Part shown: positions 35,596 through 45,800 of the stretch, piece by piece | How the letters are laid out: each line of letters begins with the position of its first letter | Numbering within the stretch: the first letter of the stretch is position 1 | Source: Paraspadella gotoi | Taxonomy: Eukaryota > Chaetognatha | Assembly (NCBI GenBank): GCA_051294375.1 | Contig: CM119264.1 | Coordinates: 9,174,764-9,238,763, forward strand | DNA: 64,000 nt | Reading direction: 5' to 3' | Position numbers and translations under genes: made by a program | Notes under the pieces: model-generated | Databases searched by the model: none | Seen by the model: the letters and a program-made list of their open reading frames with translations, nothing else | What the model was told of the DNA's origin: nothing

Positions 35596-35996
35596 TCGGT
35601 CGTCGTCATCAAAGTTTTTATTTTCGTCGTCGTCGTCGTCGGCATCGTCTTCTGCTTCGTCGTTGTCATTGTCGTTATCTTCTCGATCTTCGTCGTCGTC
35701 AGCGTCGTCATCTTCTATGTCATCACCGACATCGTTCTCGTCATCATTATAATCTTCGTCGTCGTCATTGTCGTCATGTTCATCTTCGTCGTCGTCGTCA
35801 TGCTCATCTTCGTCGTCATCGTCATCAGCGTCGTCTTCTATGTCATCACCATCATCGTTCTCGTCATCATTATAATCTTCGTCGTCGTCATTGTCGTTAT
35901 CATCATCTCCGTCGTCATGCTCATCTTCGTCGTCATTATCATCATCTTCGTCGTCGTCATCGTCGTCACCTTCGTCCTCGTTATCGCCCTCGTTTA
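35596..35996 (-). repeat. (GTC/GAC)-rich minisatellite with acidic open frame
   Basis: GTC/ATC triplets are organised in part as higher-order units of about 120 bp: TCTTCTATGTCATCACC recurs at about 35711 and 35833. The minus strand is open for 175 codons from an ATG at 36049-36051, almost entirely Asp/Glu/Asn. The + strand is also open for 184 codons (His/Arg-rich). Triplet structure explains both, so I call it a repeat, with a poly-acidic coding exon as a lesser possibility. Confidence 0.65.
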
Positions 35997-36125
35997 TCAG
36001 ATAATGTATTAAAAGCTTAGAGCTATTTCGTGGCGGCGGCCGTCGAATCATTCGTCACGAATAAAGTGAACCGTTTTTCGTGTTTTTTTTCTTGTTTATT
36101 TTTTTTGATTGATTTTTTTTAATAG

Positions 36126-36188
36126 CCCGCCGCGGAGACCGAAATGTACTCGCAGGAAGAAGAGAGAGAGAGAGAGAGAGAAGAGAAG

Positions 36189-36221
<33 letters not shown>

Positions 36222-36343
36222 GAGTGATGAGAGAGAGAGAGAAGAGAGAAGATGGCGCCGAAGAACTGGTTTCCATCTTCGGAAATGGAATCAGGGGAAA
36301 AGGTCTGCGGGCGCCAATCGAACGACGGGTCACGATCTCTTAA
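36126..36343 (+). CDS. Candidate exon 4: cytoplasmic tail with Arg-Glu repeat
   Basis: A T-rich tract ending AATAG (to 36125) precedes a phase-0 frame starting PAAETEMYSQEEE, which matches the phase-0 exit of exon 3. It then passes through a coding (GA)n giving Arg-Glu dipeptides and ends at TAA 36341-36343. After the repeat, another frame (ATG 36252 to 36488, starting MAPKNWFPSSEMESGEK) reads at least as naturally. A length error in the GA run would switch to that frame. Which tail is real cannot be decided from one assembly. Confidence 0.28.
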
Positions 36344-36535
36344 GTCCCCCCCCACGAGTATTTTTCAGTCAATATTCTTTTTTTTTCTTTTCTTTTTTTT
36401 TTATCTTTTTGACGACCGCAATCTTCTGCCTCCGATGGATTCCCTCCCTAACTCCACGCCTCTATTCAAACTTGTCGCCCCACTCTGACCCGACCCTTCC
36501 CACCTTCCAACTACAGTCATCACCTTGACCCATCT

Positions 36536-36790
36536 CTTCCTCCTCCTCTTCCTCCTCCTCCTCCTCTTTCTCGTCTCCTCGATCGATGATTTCTTCGTGG
36601 TTGTCGTCTTCGTCATCTTATCATCATTGTCATCATCGTCGTCGTCGTCGTCCTCGTCGTCCTCGTCGTCGTCGTCGTCGACACAGCATAAAGAGCATCT
36701 CCCTCATCATCATCACCCTCATCAACAAAATAGATATTATCATCGTCATCATCATCATCATCATCGTCATCATCATCATCATCAGTGTCA
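36536..36790 (+). repeat. CTC, GTC and CAT triplet repeats
   Basis: Consecutive triplet blocks: CTC at about 36536-36575, GTC at about 36631-36680, and ATC/CAT at about 36700-36785. Open frames across them are Leu-, Ser- and His-rich artefacts. Confidence 0.75.
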
Positions 36791-37036
36791 CGGCAATTGT
36801 CCTGTCATCACTTTTACGTAGCTCTCTTCTTTCTTAAAGCGACATCTTCCGTGTTTAACATCGAATGAGAATAAGAATTTGTCTTTTGTTTTCCTATTTT
36901 TCTCTTTGTTTTCATCTTCCCTCGTCCTTTCGTCGTCGTCGTGGTCGTCGTCGTCGTCGTCTTCCTTTCGAACTCTGCTCCCAAAATCCTTCCAACGTCT
37001 TAGAAACGTCGTCCTAATGATGGAGTCTCTTTCCAC
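36788..37036 (-). CDS. Hypothetical ORF, acidic/basic
   Basis: An 82-codon minus-strand frame starts with ATG. It has a plausible N-terminus (MERDSIIRTTFLRRWKDFG), an Asp-rich block from GAC triplets, a Lys-rich block and a non-repetitive C-terminus. No splice evidence, no family recognised. Better than most frames here but not established. Confidence 0.2.
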   Translation of the reverse strand: MERDSIIRTTFLRRWKDFGSRVRKEDDDDDDHDDDERTREDENKEKNRKTKDKFLFSFDVKHGRCRFKKEESYVKVMTGQLP

Positions 37037-37273
37037 AAAATACCCGCAGTGCTCTTGTCTAGTCTTAGGTCGTCGTCGTCGTCATTTTCTATGAGATCTT
37101 TTTTTATTTCTACAGAATCCATTATAGTACTAGTCGGTGATTATTGATTTCATTTTTTTTTTTTGAGAAACAATTTCAGCAATATGAGATAAAGTATACG
37201 GTAATAATTTCGTACTTTCTTGGCTCTCTCTTTTTATTTTTGCTTCGCGTTTCGGTTTCCCATTGCTATCCCG

Positions 37274-37286
37274 GTTGCTTGGCAAC
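37274..37286. promoter_or_regulatory. RFX X-box-like motif
   Basis: GTTGCTTGGCAAC fits the X-box half-site pattern RYYNYY-N-RRNRAC used by RFX factors at ciliary gene promoters. It lies in a small GC-rich patch (about 37240-37330). No start codon or exon can be assigned to it, so it is a motif match only. Confidence 0.25.
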
Positions 37287-37369
37287 GAAAATTTCAGGTT
37301 GGCGCCCTGTTGCGAAAAATGCGAGGGATCAGATGTCTCACCATCCGCAATTCTAAACAAAGTATTGCT

Positions 37370-37700
37370 AGTTTTATTATTCGATAATTTTATTTCAATA
37401 TATTATATGTCATTATATGTATAGTTTATACATATATTAGTGAATATTAAATAACAGAAAAATTAAGACAGAAACGAAATTGTATTAATTACATTGAGGG
37501 AATTGAAAGGTTTTCAATCTATTCGTAATTCAAGGACATTCATCTATTATGTCATAATTATGACATGACGAGATTATGATTTAATCGAGCTTCCACTGAA
37601 CCTCAATTCTCTTTTCATCTTATCATCCCTTTATATTATTATTACGTCGACCTCTCCAAGGTTTCGCCTACATCGTTATCTCTTTTCCTCAACACCCAAC
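37370..37700. other. AT-rich spacer
   Basis: I see nothing here beyond AT-rich sequence. Confidence 0.4.
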
Positions 37701-37703
37701 CGA

Positions 37704-37804
<101 letters not shown>

Positions 37805-38443
37805 ATTTCCTTTCCCTCCCGAAAAAAATCCTTAACAGACGACCGGAAATCTGGGTCAGGTCTGCCCTCGTGTTCAAACTTCCCTCTGAGTTCGAATGTT
37901 TTACCTGAGATTTTTTTTTTCCTGCAGTCGTCTACGTCTTCGTCTCTGTGGTCGTCGTCGTCGGCGATAATGTTGTTTTTGTAGATTTGTTTTTGCAGTT
38001 GGTTGTTGATTTTCTTGAACTTGCCTTCTGTCCGGAGCACAAAAAATGTGGCCCAGACGGTTAAATATTTCGGGATTTAGGTACGTATCAAGCAATATGA
38101 TCTCATACAATTTTTTTGACACTCATAAAGCAAACTAATTTTTCGATATCAAAAATAATGTTGCAACACTTAGATAAATAGTAATTCAACGGGACTGACA
38201 TTGTTAATGTGGTCCTTATCATAGTTGATATTTGAATGTAAACCGCTGTCTTCTTCGGTGGCTGAGATAATGGAGTCTTGCCGAAACTTCGGGCGAGAGT
38301 CGTTTAACCCTAGACGTCGTCGTTGTTGTGGTTTTCATTTCTTCATCGTCGCTTGGTCGTTGCCTTTTTTTGAAGCCAATGCCAAAGTCCTGACTGTCCT
38401 AACAATCTGTTGCCATTAATTAACAACTTGACCTCGCGGGCAT

Positions 38444-38677
38444 CTATGTTATCGCTGTTTGCTCGTACGCGTTGTATGTGTGCCAACTCATTTGCTGGGC
38501 TTCGTTGACGGCGCATATCTTAGCTATTTTTTTTAGCAGTCTGGTAAATAATATTGAACATGATCCTGTCTCCGACTGAACCACAGTGACGGCTTTAGTT
38601 AATATTTCTTTAGGTCTGAATTTTAACTTATGCTCATACATGAAATCACTTATCTTGAATCCCAAAAACGACTGCAA
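38444..38677 (-). CDS. Unassigned non-repetitive ORF
   Basis: A 77-codon minus-strand frame has balanced composition and no low-complexity sequence, unusual for this window. It contains FRPKEILTKAVTVVQSETGS. I do not recognise the family. It could be a decayed transposon fragment or a host exon. No clear splice sites or promoter frame it. Confidence 0.22.
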   Translation of the reverse strand: MQSFLGFKISDFMYEHKLKFRPKEILTKAVTVVQSETGSCSILFTRLLKKIAKICAVNEAQQMSWHTYNAYEQTAIT

Positions 38678-39126
38678 TTAGGGGTCGGAGCACCGCTCGA
38701 TTCAAGCGGGGATGTAAATTTTAGACGTAACTAACATTTTATAAAATAATTACCATAACAATTGAACGAAATATGCTCACAATTCTTTGCGCATAATTTA
38801 AAACGATTAAATTAATATGATTTTTTAATTCTCTTTATTTCTTTGTTATTTCCCTAGCGGAACTTTCTGAAAACAAAAGGCTTTAAATTGTTTTGTTAAA
38901 AAAATGTTTTTAAATTTTACTTAAACATTTATATTTTAGATATAGAAGTATTACAGTAGCTAACATCAAGAAAAAGATCGTAAAAAAAGCCTTCCATCTT
39001 ATGTTCATCATGCATTATGCCTCTTGGAGATATAAAATTTGGTGCGACGTTGTTCTTCCATTCCTATCTGATCTTATCTTCAGTTTTCCTAATCTATTCT
39101 CTCTAAAATTCTTTGTTTGAAACTTT

Positions 39127-39227
39127 ACTTGTATCTCTCTCTCTCCCACTCTCTCTCTTTTTCCCTCTCTCTCTCTTTTTCCCTCACTCTCTCTCTCTCT
39201 ATCTCTTTCTCTCTCTATCTCTATAAA
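39127..39227 (-). repeat. CT-rich tract
   Basis: Imperfect CTCTCT/CTTTTTCCCT repeats. Confidence 0.7.
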
Positions 39228-39251
39228 AAAAATTATTACAATCTATTTCGC

Positions 39252-39290
39252 GCTGATGAAGTCTCGCAATTAGAGCCAAAACGTCCGTTT
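39252..39290 (+). ncRNA. Hammerhead-ribozyme-like core, degenerate
   Basis: GCGCTGATGAAG is followed by a possible stem (GTCTC with GAGCC around GCAATTA) and then AAAACGTCC. This is the layout of a type I hammerhead core as found in Penelope-like and retrozyme elements (CTGATGA, stem II, GAAAC, GTC). Here the expected GAAAC reads AAAAC, which replaces a catalytic G, so activity is doubtful. Related sequence sits in the foldback at 40600-40859. This is inference from motif layout only. Confidence 0.3.
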
Positions 39291-39365
39291 TTAATAAATC
39301 GTTGTTTGTAAACAAAGTTTTCTGATTTTTCTGCCTTTAATAAGAGAAATAATTATTAAATGATT

Positions 39366-40405
39366 AAAAGATTTTGCGACCTCGCGTCCGGTCATTTTTC
39401 CTCGGTCATTTCAGTTGACATTTTCAAACAAGTATTTTTACCGTTCTAGTCTCTTTTTCTTGACTTTATCATAATCGTTTATCAGCATAAGATCGGCTGT
39501 ATGAAACCGGATTTTGAAAACAAATTTATTGTACAATATTTATTTTGCTATTCATTTATTCTCTATAAAAACTCATTCACGATTTATTCGTCAGTTATTC
39601 AACATTTACATTATTTGAGATTTAGAAATCTTTGCTCCATGTTAAATTATATATAAAGTCTGTTCATCCTATGGCAGACGTATCGAACGCAAAAATAATA
39701 AACATTTTCTACAGTGCAAATCTAACTCAATCTCATTTGAAATGAACCACAAATTATTCTGCGACACAAAATTCGGTTACTGAACGCCTCGTCATTTCCT
39801 AAATTTGATTTTTCACAAATAATTTTGGTTAAAAGAAACCTCATGCCAGCGACTTGAAAAGCGGCAAGAAATGGTCATATAAGGTTACGTGAAAAGACTG
39901 ACCATTTGCTAACGATATTTTATTATCTGTTTATATTTTTTTTAAATCTTGACTTAAGCAGCACTATTTGCAGTTTTTACTGCAGAAAAATTGGTTGGTT
40001 GGCCCGTGAGTTTGAGAATTCGAGATCGGCCATCCAGTGAACAGGCTTTTTTTTTGCGGCTCTTCAAATCTTGAGAAAAAAGAAAATTCCGACTAAATTC
40101 CCAAAATCTTATTGTAGAAAATCTTTTGTATTTTCTATGCCTGCGAGGTCGCGCGTTTGAGGCGTCGGTCGACGGATGAAAAGGTTTTGACAAGGAGCAA
40201 GGATTTCGTAGTATCTTACTAAATCTCGAAGCGTGAAGAAAACGTCAAAAAATGTAGAATAAATCGTGAAATATTGGTATTTTCGTCGATCAATGGCAAA
40301 TCAATGAAATGTTGAATAAATATTTGTAATAAATCCTTGGTATCCGTAAAAACTACGGTTCCAGACGGCTAAAAAAGTGACTCGACGCGAGATAACAAAA
40401 TATCT
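39366..40405. mobile_element. Foldback/MITE-like element, copy B (long form)
   Basis: Left end AAAGATTTTGCGACCTCGCG and right end CGCGAGATAACAAAATATCTTT are inverted and match the termini of 6925-7444. Shared internal blocks are the CGTTCTAGTC segment at the left and ATCCGTAAAAACTACGGTTCC at the right. Copy B is about twice as long, with about 500 bp of extra unrelated middle sequence. No transposase frame. The second copy establishes a repeat family. Confidence 0.65.
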
Positions 40406-40599
40406 TTCACTTATATTTTTGAAAACATAAATCATGAATAATGAGGGAAATGTGGTTTGGAGCCTATGTTAAGATATTCCAAGCAGGCTACATTGAATGC
40501 TCATTCTGCAGTCGTGAAAAGAAAATACCTTTTCACAGAGGAAGTTAGTTTATATAGCAAGTGCTGTTTTCAAAGGTGAGAAAATTTAAAGACGGTATT

Positions 40600-40859
40600 G
40601 AATTAAAAAGTTTTTATTTTTGTTTCATACAACAAACATAATTAGTATGAAAAACGGATATTTTTTTGCTTTATTGTTAGCCTTCATCAGCGCAAAATTT
40701 ATTTGTATTCTCAGATTTTTAGCCAAAAAGTAATGGTTAGAGATAGAGAGAGAGAGAGAGAGAAAAAATAAGGCTAACATTATTGTCAAAACATGTCCGT
40801 TTCTCATAATAATTACATTCGTTGTATGAAACAAAAATAAAAACTTTTTACTTTAATTC
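40600..40859. mobile_element. Short foldback element with hammerhead-like arm
   Basis: Arms 40600-40690 and 40771-40859 are inverted: the left reads GAATTAAAAAGTTTTTATTT and the right is its near reverse complement, both continuing through TTGTTTCATACAAC and a CCGTTT block. The left arm on the minus strand contains GCGCTGATGAAGG, the same motif as at 39252. A GA run (about 40745-40762) sits in the loop. Probably non-autonomous and related to whatever element carries the 39252 motif. Confidence 0.55.
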
Positions 40860-41085
40860 TACCTAAGCAAGAAATGAAAGAATTTATTTTCAGACTATTT
40901 TAAAGTTTGATAAGTACGTAATTCTTTCGTTTCCTTTCCCCCCCAAAAAAACTTTTAAACTAAAGCATACAGTGATCACCTTTTGATTTACTTTGACAAA
41001 GATACACATAGAAAACATTTTAAATGAAAGACTTTGTTAATGTTCTTGATTATATGACGATATGCCATAATTCTCTTGTTAGTAA

Positions 41086-41672
41086 TGCGGCCACTTGAGC
41101 AAGTGAAATCAAAATAGAAATCACTCATGCCCTTCTGGGAATTGAACCCGGGCTCAAGGTCTGGAGAACAAAGAACTACTGTTCTCTGCCAACCAGATGG
41201 CCACAAAATGTCAAGACAAAATCCTCTTCTTAAAGATTTAATCAAGAACTAAAGACTTTTGTTTTCAAAAGATAAACTTGATTAACAGAAGATGTCACCC
41301 ATGTTAATTCCCTTTTGTTCACTGAATGTTTACTTTATTGATGTAAAACTAAGATTTCATTCCTGTTGTTGAATCTTGATTCAAATAGATGATTTTTCAC
41401 CAATGTTTTTAATCTCTTGTTTTTACTCAAATCTCAAATGTAACTGAGTACATTATTTCACTTGAAGAAAAACAAATCTGAATTGAAACTGATTTTATTC
41501 TGCCAATTATGATCATCAAATAATACATCAATAAATCTACCGGTCACGCCTTCCCTGCGCCGTCAATACCCAAGAGACTTAATCCTTGGCTACTTCTCCT
41601 ACTTAGGACCGTGACACTCTAGTTGTCACGCCCTCTGTCACGCTGTGGCAAACCTCCGGGCCGTGCCACACA
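41086..41672 (+). repeat. 5' LTR
   Basis: It begins TGCGGCCACTTGAGC, which recurs at 46762-46776 immediately after the polypurine tract, and ends GGGCCGTGCCACACA before the primer-binding site. The terminal TG...CA is canonical. The length of about 587 bp is ordinary for the group. The last two bases (CA, 41671-41672) may be spacer rather than LTR, since the 3' copy ends GCCACA. Confidence 0.75.
41125..41203 (-). other. tRNA-like (SINE-head-like) module inside the 5' LTR
   Basis: On the minus strand, TGGTTGGCAGAG resembles an RNA polymerase III A box and GGTTCAATTCC, about 40 bp further on, resembles a B box. The flanks TGGCCATC and GAAGGGCA sit where acceptor arms would be. The spacing and order are those of a tRNA-derived SINE head. 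It may be an ancient SINE captured by the LTR or a tRNA fossil. Transcription is untested. Confidence 0.4.
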
Positions 41673-41690
41673 TGGTGAGACCCACGCGAA
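41673..41690 (+). promoter_or_regulatory. Primer-binding site
   Basis: TGGTGAGACCCACGCGAA follows the 5' LTR directly. TGG complements the CCA end of a tRNA. The rest resembles, with mismatches, the tRNA-Trp-type site described for CsRn1 elements. The primer tRNA is therefore likely but not certain. Confidence 0.65.
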
Positions 41691-41853
41691 CAGGACCAAC
41701 GTATTGAGTGGAGAAACTGGCGAATCCAAACCTTCCCCAAGGTAAGATTGGGTGAGAGAATTCGAATTAAGTGAGTCACCCAATCCGCTCACACCCCTTT
41801 TCTCTCCCCCCAATTCTCCACCGCAACTGACGGAGCCAAGGACAACGAGACCC

Positions 41854-42826
41854 ATGAGCGGGCCCGACATCCGTTCTCGCCTCCGCTCTGCTCAACGCGA
41901 CGCCGTGGAACCCTCAAACGAGGTGGCAACACTCCAGCCGCCTTTAGGATTCAAACGGGGACGACGCTCACGATCAACATCGCCAATCTTCGCCGACGCA
42001 GCCCCCTCCTTCAACTTTCAGGCAGCCGAGTCGCGGAACTTCGAGGACGCCGTCATGGAAACCGACCGACCGACCGCTGGCGCCGCCACAAGGGACCTAC
42101 GCGACGAAAACGATGAGCTCAGAGCCGCCCTTGCCGCCGCCACCCGCGCACTAGAGCGAGCCTCTAATCGCAAACCCGACCTGCCGGATTTTGACTCCAG
42201 CAACATCGAGATTTGGATTAAGAGAGTCGAGGCCGCTTATACGCGCGCCGGCGTCACCAATCCAAAGAATAAGTTTGCACATCTTGAATCAAAGATCGGG
42301 ATCAACGTCAATCCCAAAATTAATCAATTTCTTTTCGGCGAGACGACGGAAGGAACCTGGGCCCAATTCCTCGCCTATCTGCGCAGAGAATATGGCCTCA
42401 CCCGGCGCCAACATCCGCGAACTTCCTATAGACATACGCCGCCAGCTGGAAGACAAGGCAGACGAGTTGACGGCCAGTGAACTCTGCCAGCTTGCCGACC
42501 ATCATTATGATATCGACGGTAATCTTAAGCTGCGCCAATCATCCTCCCTTGTTAGCAACGTCGACAGGACCCAACGAGATCAAGACGACTCTGACTCAGA
42601 ATTGGAAGAGGTCGTCAATGCCGTCGACAAAAACTCGCGTAGACCAACCAATAACAAGCGACGCCAACAAAACGCTCAGAAGGGAAAAAGTAAACCCAGG
42701 CTGACAACGCTTTGCGCCAAACATATCAAATTCGGCGACGAGGCGTGGTCTTGTGACCCTGGCTGCTCGAGATACGAGGAGACGAAAAAGAAAGAGGGAA
42801 ACTTCAAAGGGGGACGCCGCAGGTGA
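41854..42826 (+). pseudogene. gag: gag, frameshifted and probably internally deleted
   Basis: The likely start is ATG 41854; the frame is open from 41752 but only with GTG. The first block (41854 to about 42405) encodes a coiled, charged region and the N-terminal part of the capsid-like domain. The homologous continuation lies in the next frame, from about 42395 to TGA 42824-42826. It includes a region starting ELPIDIRRQLEDKADE and a zinc motif C-x2-H-x9-C-x3-C at 42713-42766. The first frame itself stops at 42478-42480. Compared with the family, the stretch normally found between the two blocks seems missing by a few dozen residues, so deletion plus frameshift is more likely than a single-base error. 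Gag normally forms the particle; this one should not be made full length. Confidence 0.75.
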
Positions 42827-42838
42827 ACGCCGTCCCCC
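42809..42838 (+). promoter_or_regulatory. Stem-loop spanning the gag/pol boundary
   Basis: GGGGGACG (42809-42816) pairs perfectly with CGTCCCCC (42831-42838), leaving a 14-base loop that contains the gag TGA and the first bases of the pol frame. No canonical -1 slippery heptamer precedes it. The pol frame is -1 relative to the second gag block and is open back to about 42755, so frameshifting or reinitiation is possible. The same hairpin is duplicated at 47127-47156. Confidence 0.5.
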
Positions 42839-45800
42839 AGGAGTCAACCCGTTCACCGGTTTCCAATGACCTTCTATTCATTCGGGACGCCGGGGACAGG
42901 ACGAGGTGGCTGGTAGATGGCGGGGCACTTCTCTCAATCGTTCCTCCAACGCCGCAACAACGAAGCCGTGGACCAGATCCACAGATGAAGTTGCAGGCGG
43001 CAAATGGATCGCCAATCGAATGTTATGGAACGACAGAAAAAACAGTGCAATTGGGCAACAGAAAATTCAAATATCAGTTCGTCGTCGCGAACGTTAAGCA
43101 AAACATTCTCGGCGCCGACTTCTTGGCTGAGAATTATCTAGCGCCCAATCATCGAGATGGTCTCCTTTTCGATCTCAGAGACTACTCGACGATCGCAGCA
43201 TCAACATCAAAAGAAGCGTCAGCCCACGTCAATTTCGTCGATCGTAAAGGCGAAAAATTCTACAAGCTATTAGAATCCTTCCCCTCGTTATCAACGCCAA
43301 CTTTTGAGTTAAAAAATCCGAAACATGGCGTCACGCATGCAATTCCAACAGAAGGCCGCCCCTGCCAATCTCGAGCAAGAAGATTGGATCCGGAGAAACT
43401 CGCCGTGGCCAAAAGAGAGCTGGAGAGAATGGTTTCACTGGGGATAGCGAAAAGAGGCAAGTCAGAGTGGTCATCGCCACTCCACGTGGTGTCGAAACCT
43501 GACGGCGGTTGGAGATGTTGTGGTGATTATCGACGCCTGAATGCACAAACAATTGAAGACAGATATCCGGTTAAACTGTTAACCGATTTCAATGCACAAT
43601 TGGAAGGGAAAACAATTTTTTCGAAAATTGACTTGCTAAAAGGTTATCACCAGATCCCGGTGGAACCAAACGATGTCAAAAAGACGGCGGTTATCACCCC
43701 GTTCGGACTATATGTTTTTCCCCGCTGCCCGTTTGGCCTCAAGAACGCGGGCCAGGATTTTCAGAGACTAATGGACGAAATCCTGGGAGACATCCCGCAC
43801 ACCTTCGTATACCTGGACGATATCTTGGTAGCCTCATCATCTCCAGAAGAACATCTACAAGACTTAGAGCGAGTTTTCAAGGCATTGGATGCAAACGGTT
43901 TAGTCGTAAACACCAAAAAATGCCTACTTGGTCAGGAATCACTGGAGTTTCTGGGATTTCTAGTGGACAAGCATGGCGTACGCCCACTTCCCGAGAGAGT
44001 GAAGACCCTCAAAGAGACAACTCGCCCTACATCTATCAAGGAGCTTCAACGCTTCCTTGGTATGATAAATTACTACAGGAGGTTCATACCAAAGGTCGCA
44101 CATCGTTGTGCACCCCTCTATGAGGCACTAAGCGGAAAACCCAAGTCATTAGAATGGACAGAGGCATGCGAGGACGCATTTGAGGCCATAAAAGAAGGCT
44201 TGATCTCAGCGGCACTTCTGCACCACCCTCGAACAGGAGCTCAGCTGTGCATAACAACTGACGCGTCAGACCACGCCGTGGGAGCCGTCTTGGAACAGCG
44301 GGGCCCGAAAGGCTGGGAACCGCTGGCATTTTTTTCCGCCAAACTTGCAAAAAATCAGAAACTGTGGCCTCCCTTTGACCGAGAACTTTACGGAGCTTTT
44401 AGAGCCGTGAGGCACTTCCGACACTGGGTAGAAGGCCGAGCCTTCACGATTTACACGGACCACCAGAGCTTAGTCTCAGCAATCCGTAAGAAATCGGAAC
44501 CACAAACTTGCCGACAATCGTACCAACTGTCTGTGATCGCAGAATTTACCACGGACATTCGTTATCTTAAGGGCAAGGCAAACGTGGTGGCCGATGCGTT
44601 GTCTCGCCCCAACACCACGTCAACAACAATGCCGCGAAATGACAACGCTGAGAAAAAGGAGACCAAAACTGCAACAACCTCAACAGCATCCGCAAAGGCC
44701 ACAGCAACTCCTCCAACAACCGCTACAACAATCAACTCGTCAGTAACTGCAACAACAGCCGCAGCACCCGAGCAGCAAGTCGATGAGAAATTGGAACAAA
44801 GGATCAAACCCAACAGACTGGAGGACGTCAACGCTGTCATCGCATCTCTAACCAATTTTGAGATAGATTTCGAACAGATGGCACGAGAACAGGCGCTAGA
44901 TCCTGACTTTCAGAAAATCGCAGAGGATGCCAGGTCTGGACTAACTTTCCGGAAAATACAAGTAGGCAATCAGGAACTGTTGGCGGACATTTCGAATGGC
45001 CCAGCAAGACCATTCGTCCCAGCATCTTGGCGCCGAAAGATTTTCAACATAATTCATGGACTCGGCCATCCGGGGGTTGAAGCAACTCGGAAGGCCGTTG
45101 CAGCAAAATTCGTCTGGACTAGTATGCGCCAGGACGTAACCAAATGGGCACGTGATTGTTTGGACTGCCAAAGGGCAAAGATTACCCGACACGTTGTACC
45201 CGAGTTTGGAGAATTCAAGGTGCCACCTCGTCGGTTCCAACATATAAATCTCGACCTCGTTAAAATGCCCAAATCAAATGGTTTTTCCCACCTCCTAACA
45301 ATCGTCGACCGTTTTTCACGATGGCCTGCAGCCATTCCGATCAAAGACACACTTACGCCCACCATCCTCGACGCCATGAGTCTCGAGTGGATCAGCATCT
45401 TTGGGACGCCTTCGGTAATAACAACCGACAGAGGAAGCCAATTTACATCGACTTTATGGCGTCAACTGATGAATCAATGGGGCATAAAACACCAAACCAC
45501 GACGGCGTATCACCCGCAGTCCAACGGCATGGTGGAAAGGTTCCACCGACGACTGAAGGAATCTCTCATGGCGCTGGCGAAGGACGAGAGAGAATCATGG
45601 TTCTGGAAACTTCCTCTGACATTATTAGCAATCAGAACAACGGTTAAGGAGGACGTCGGAGCCTCTGCAGCCGACTTAGTATTCGGTGAAGGTGTCAGCG
45701 TTCCAGGAAGCATGCTCGGCGACGCCCAGGCCGACAACAACTCGCTGAACCAACTACGCCGAAACGAACTTGCAAAGCTTCGCCTAGAAGTCGCTCGACT

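Noticed and set aside
35524-36051. 175-codon acidic ORF as a firm gene
   Set aside because: Triplet minisatellite keeps both strands open; no splice or conservation evidence.
41752-41853. Upstream GTG start for gag
   Set aside because: The frame is open from a GTG, but an ATG at 41854 is the natural start in a eukaryotic element.
42755-42826. Canonical -1 slippery heptamer at the gag/pol overlap
   Set aside because: None of the A- or G-rich stretches fits X XXY YYZ in the gag frame.
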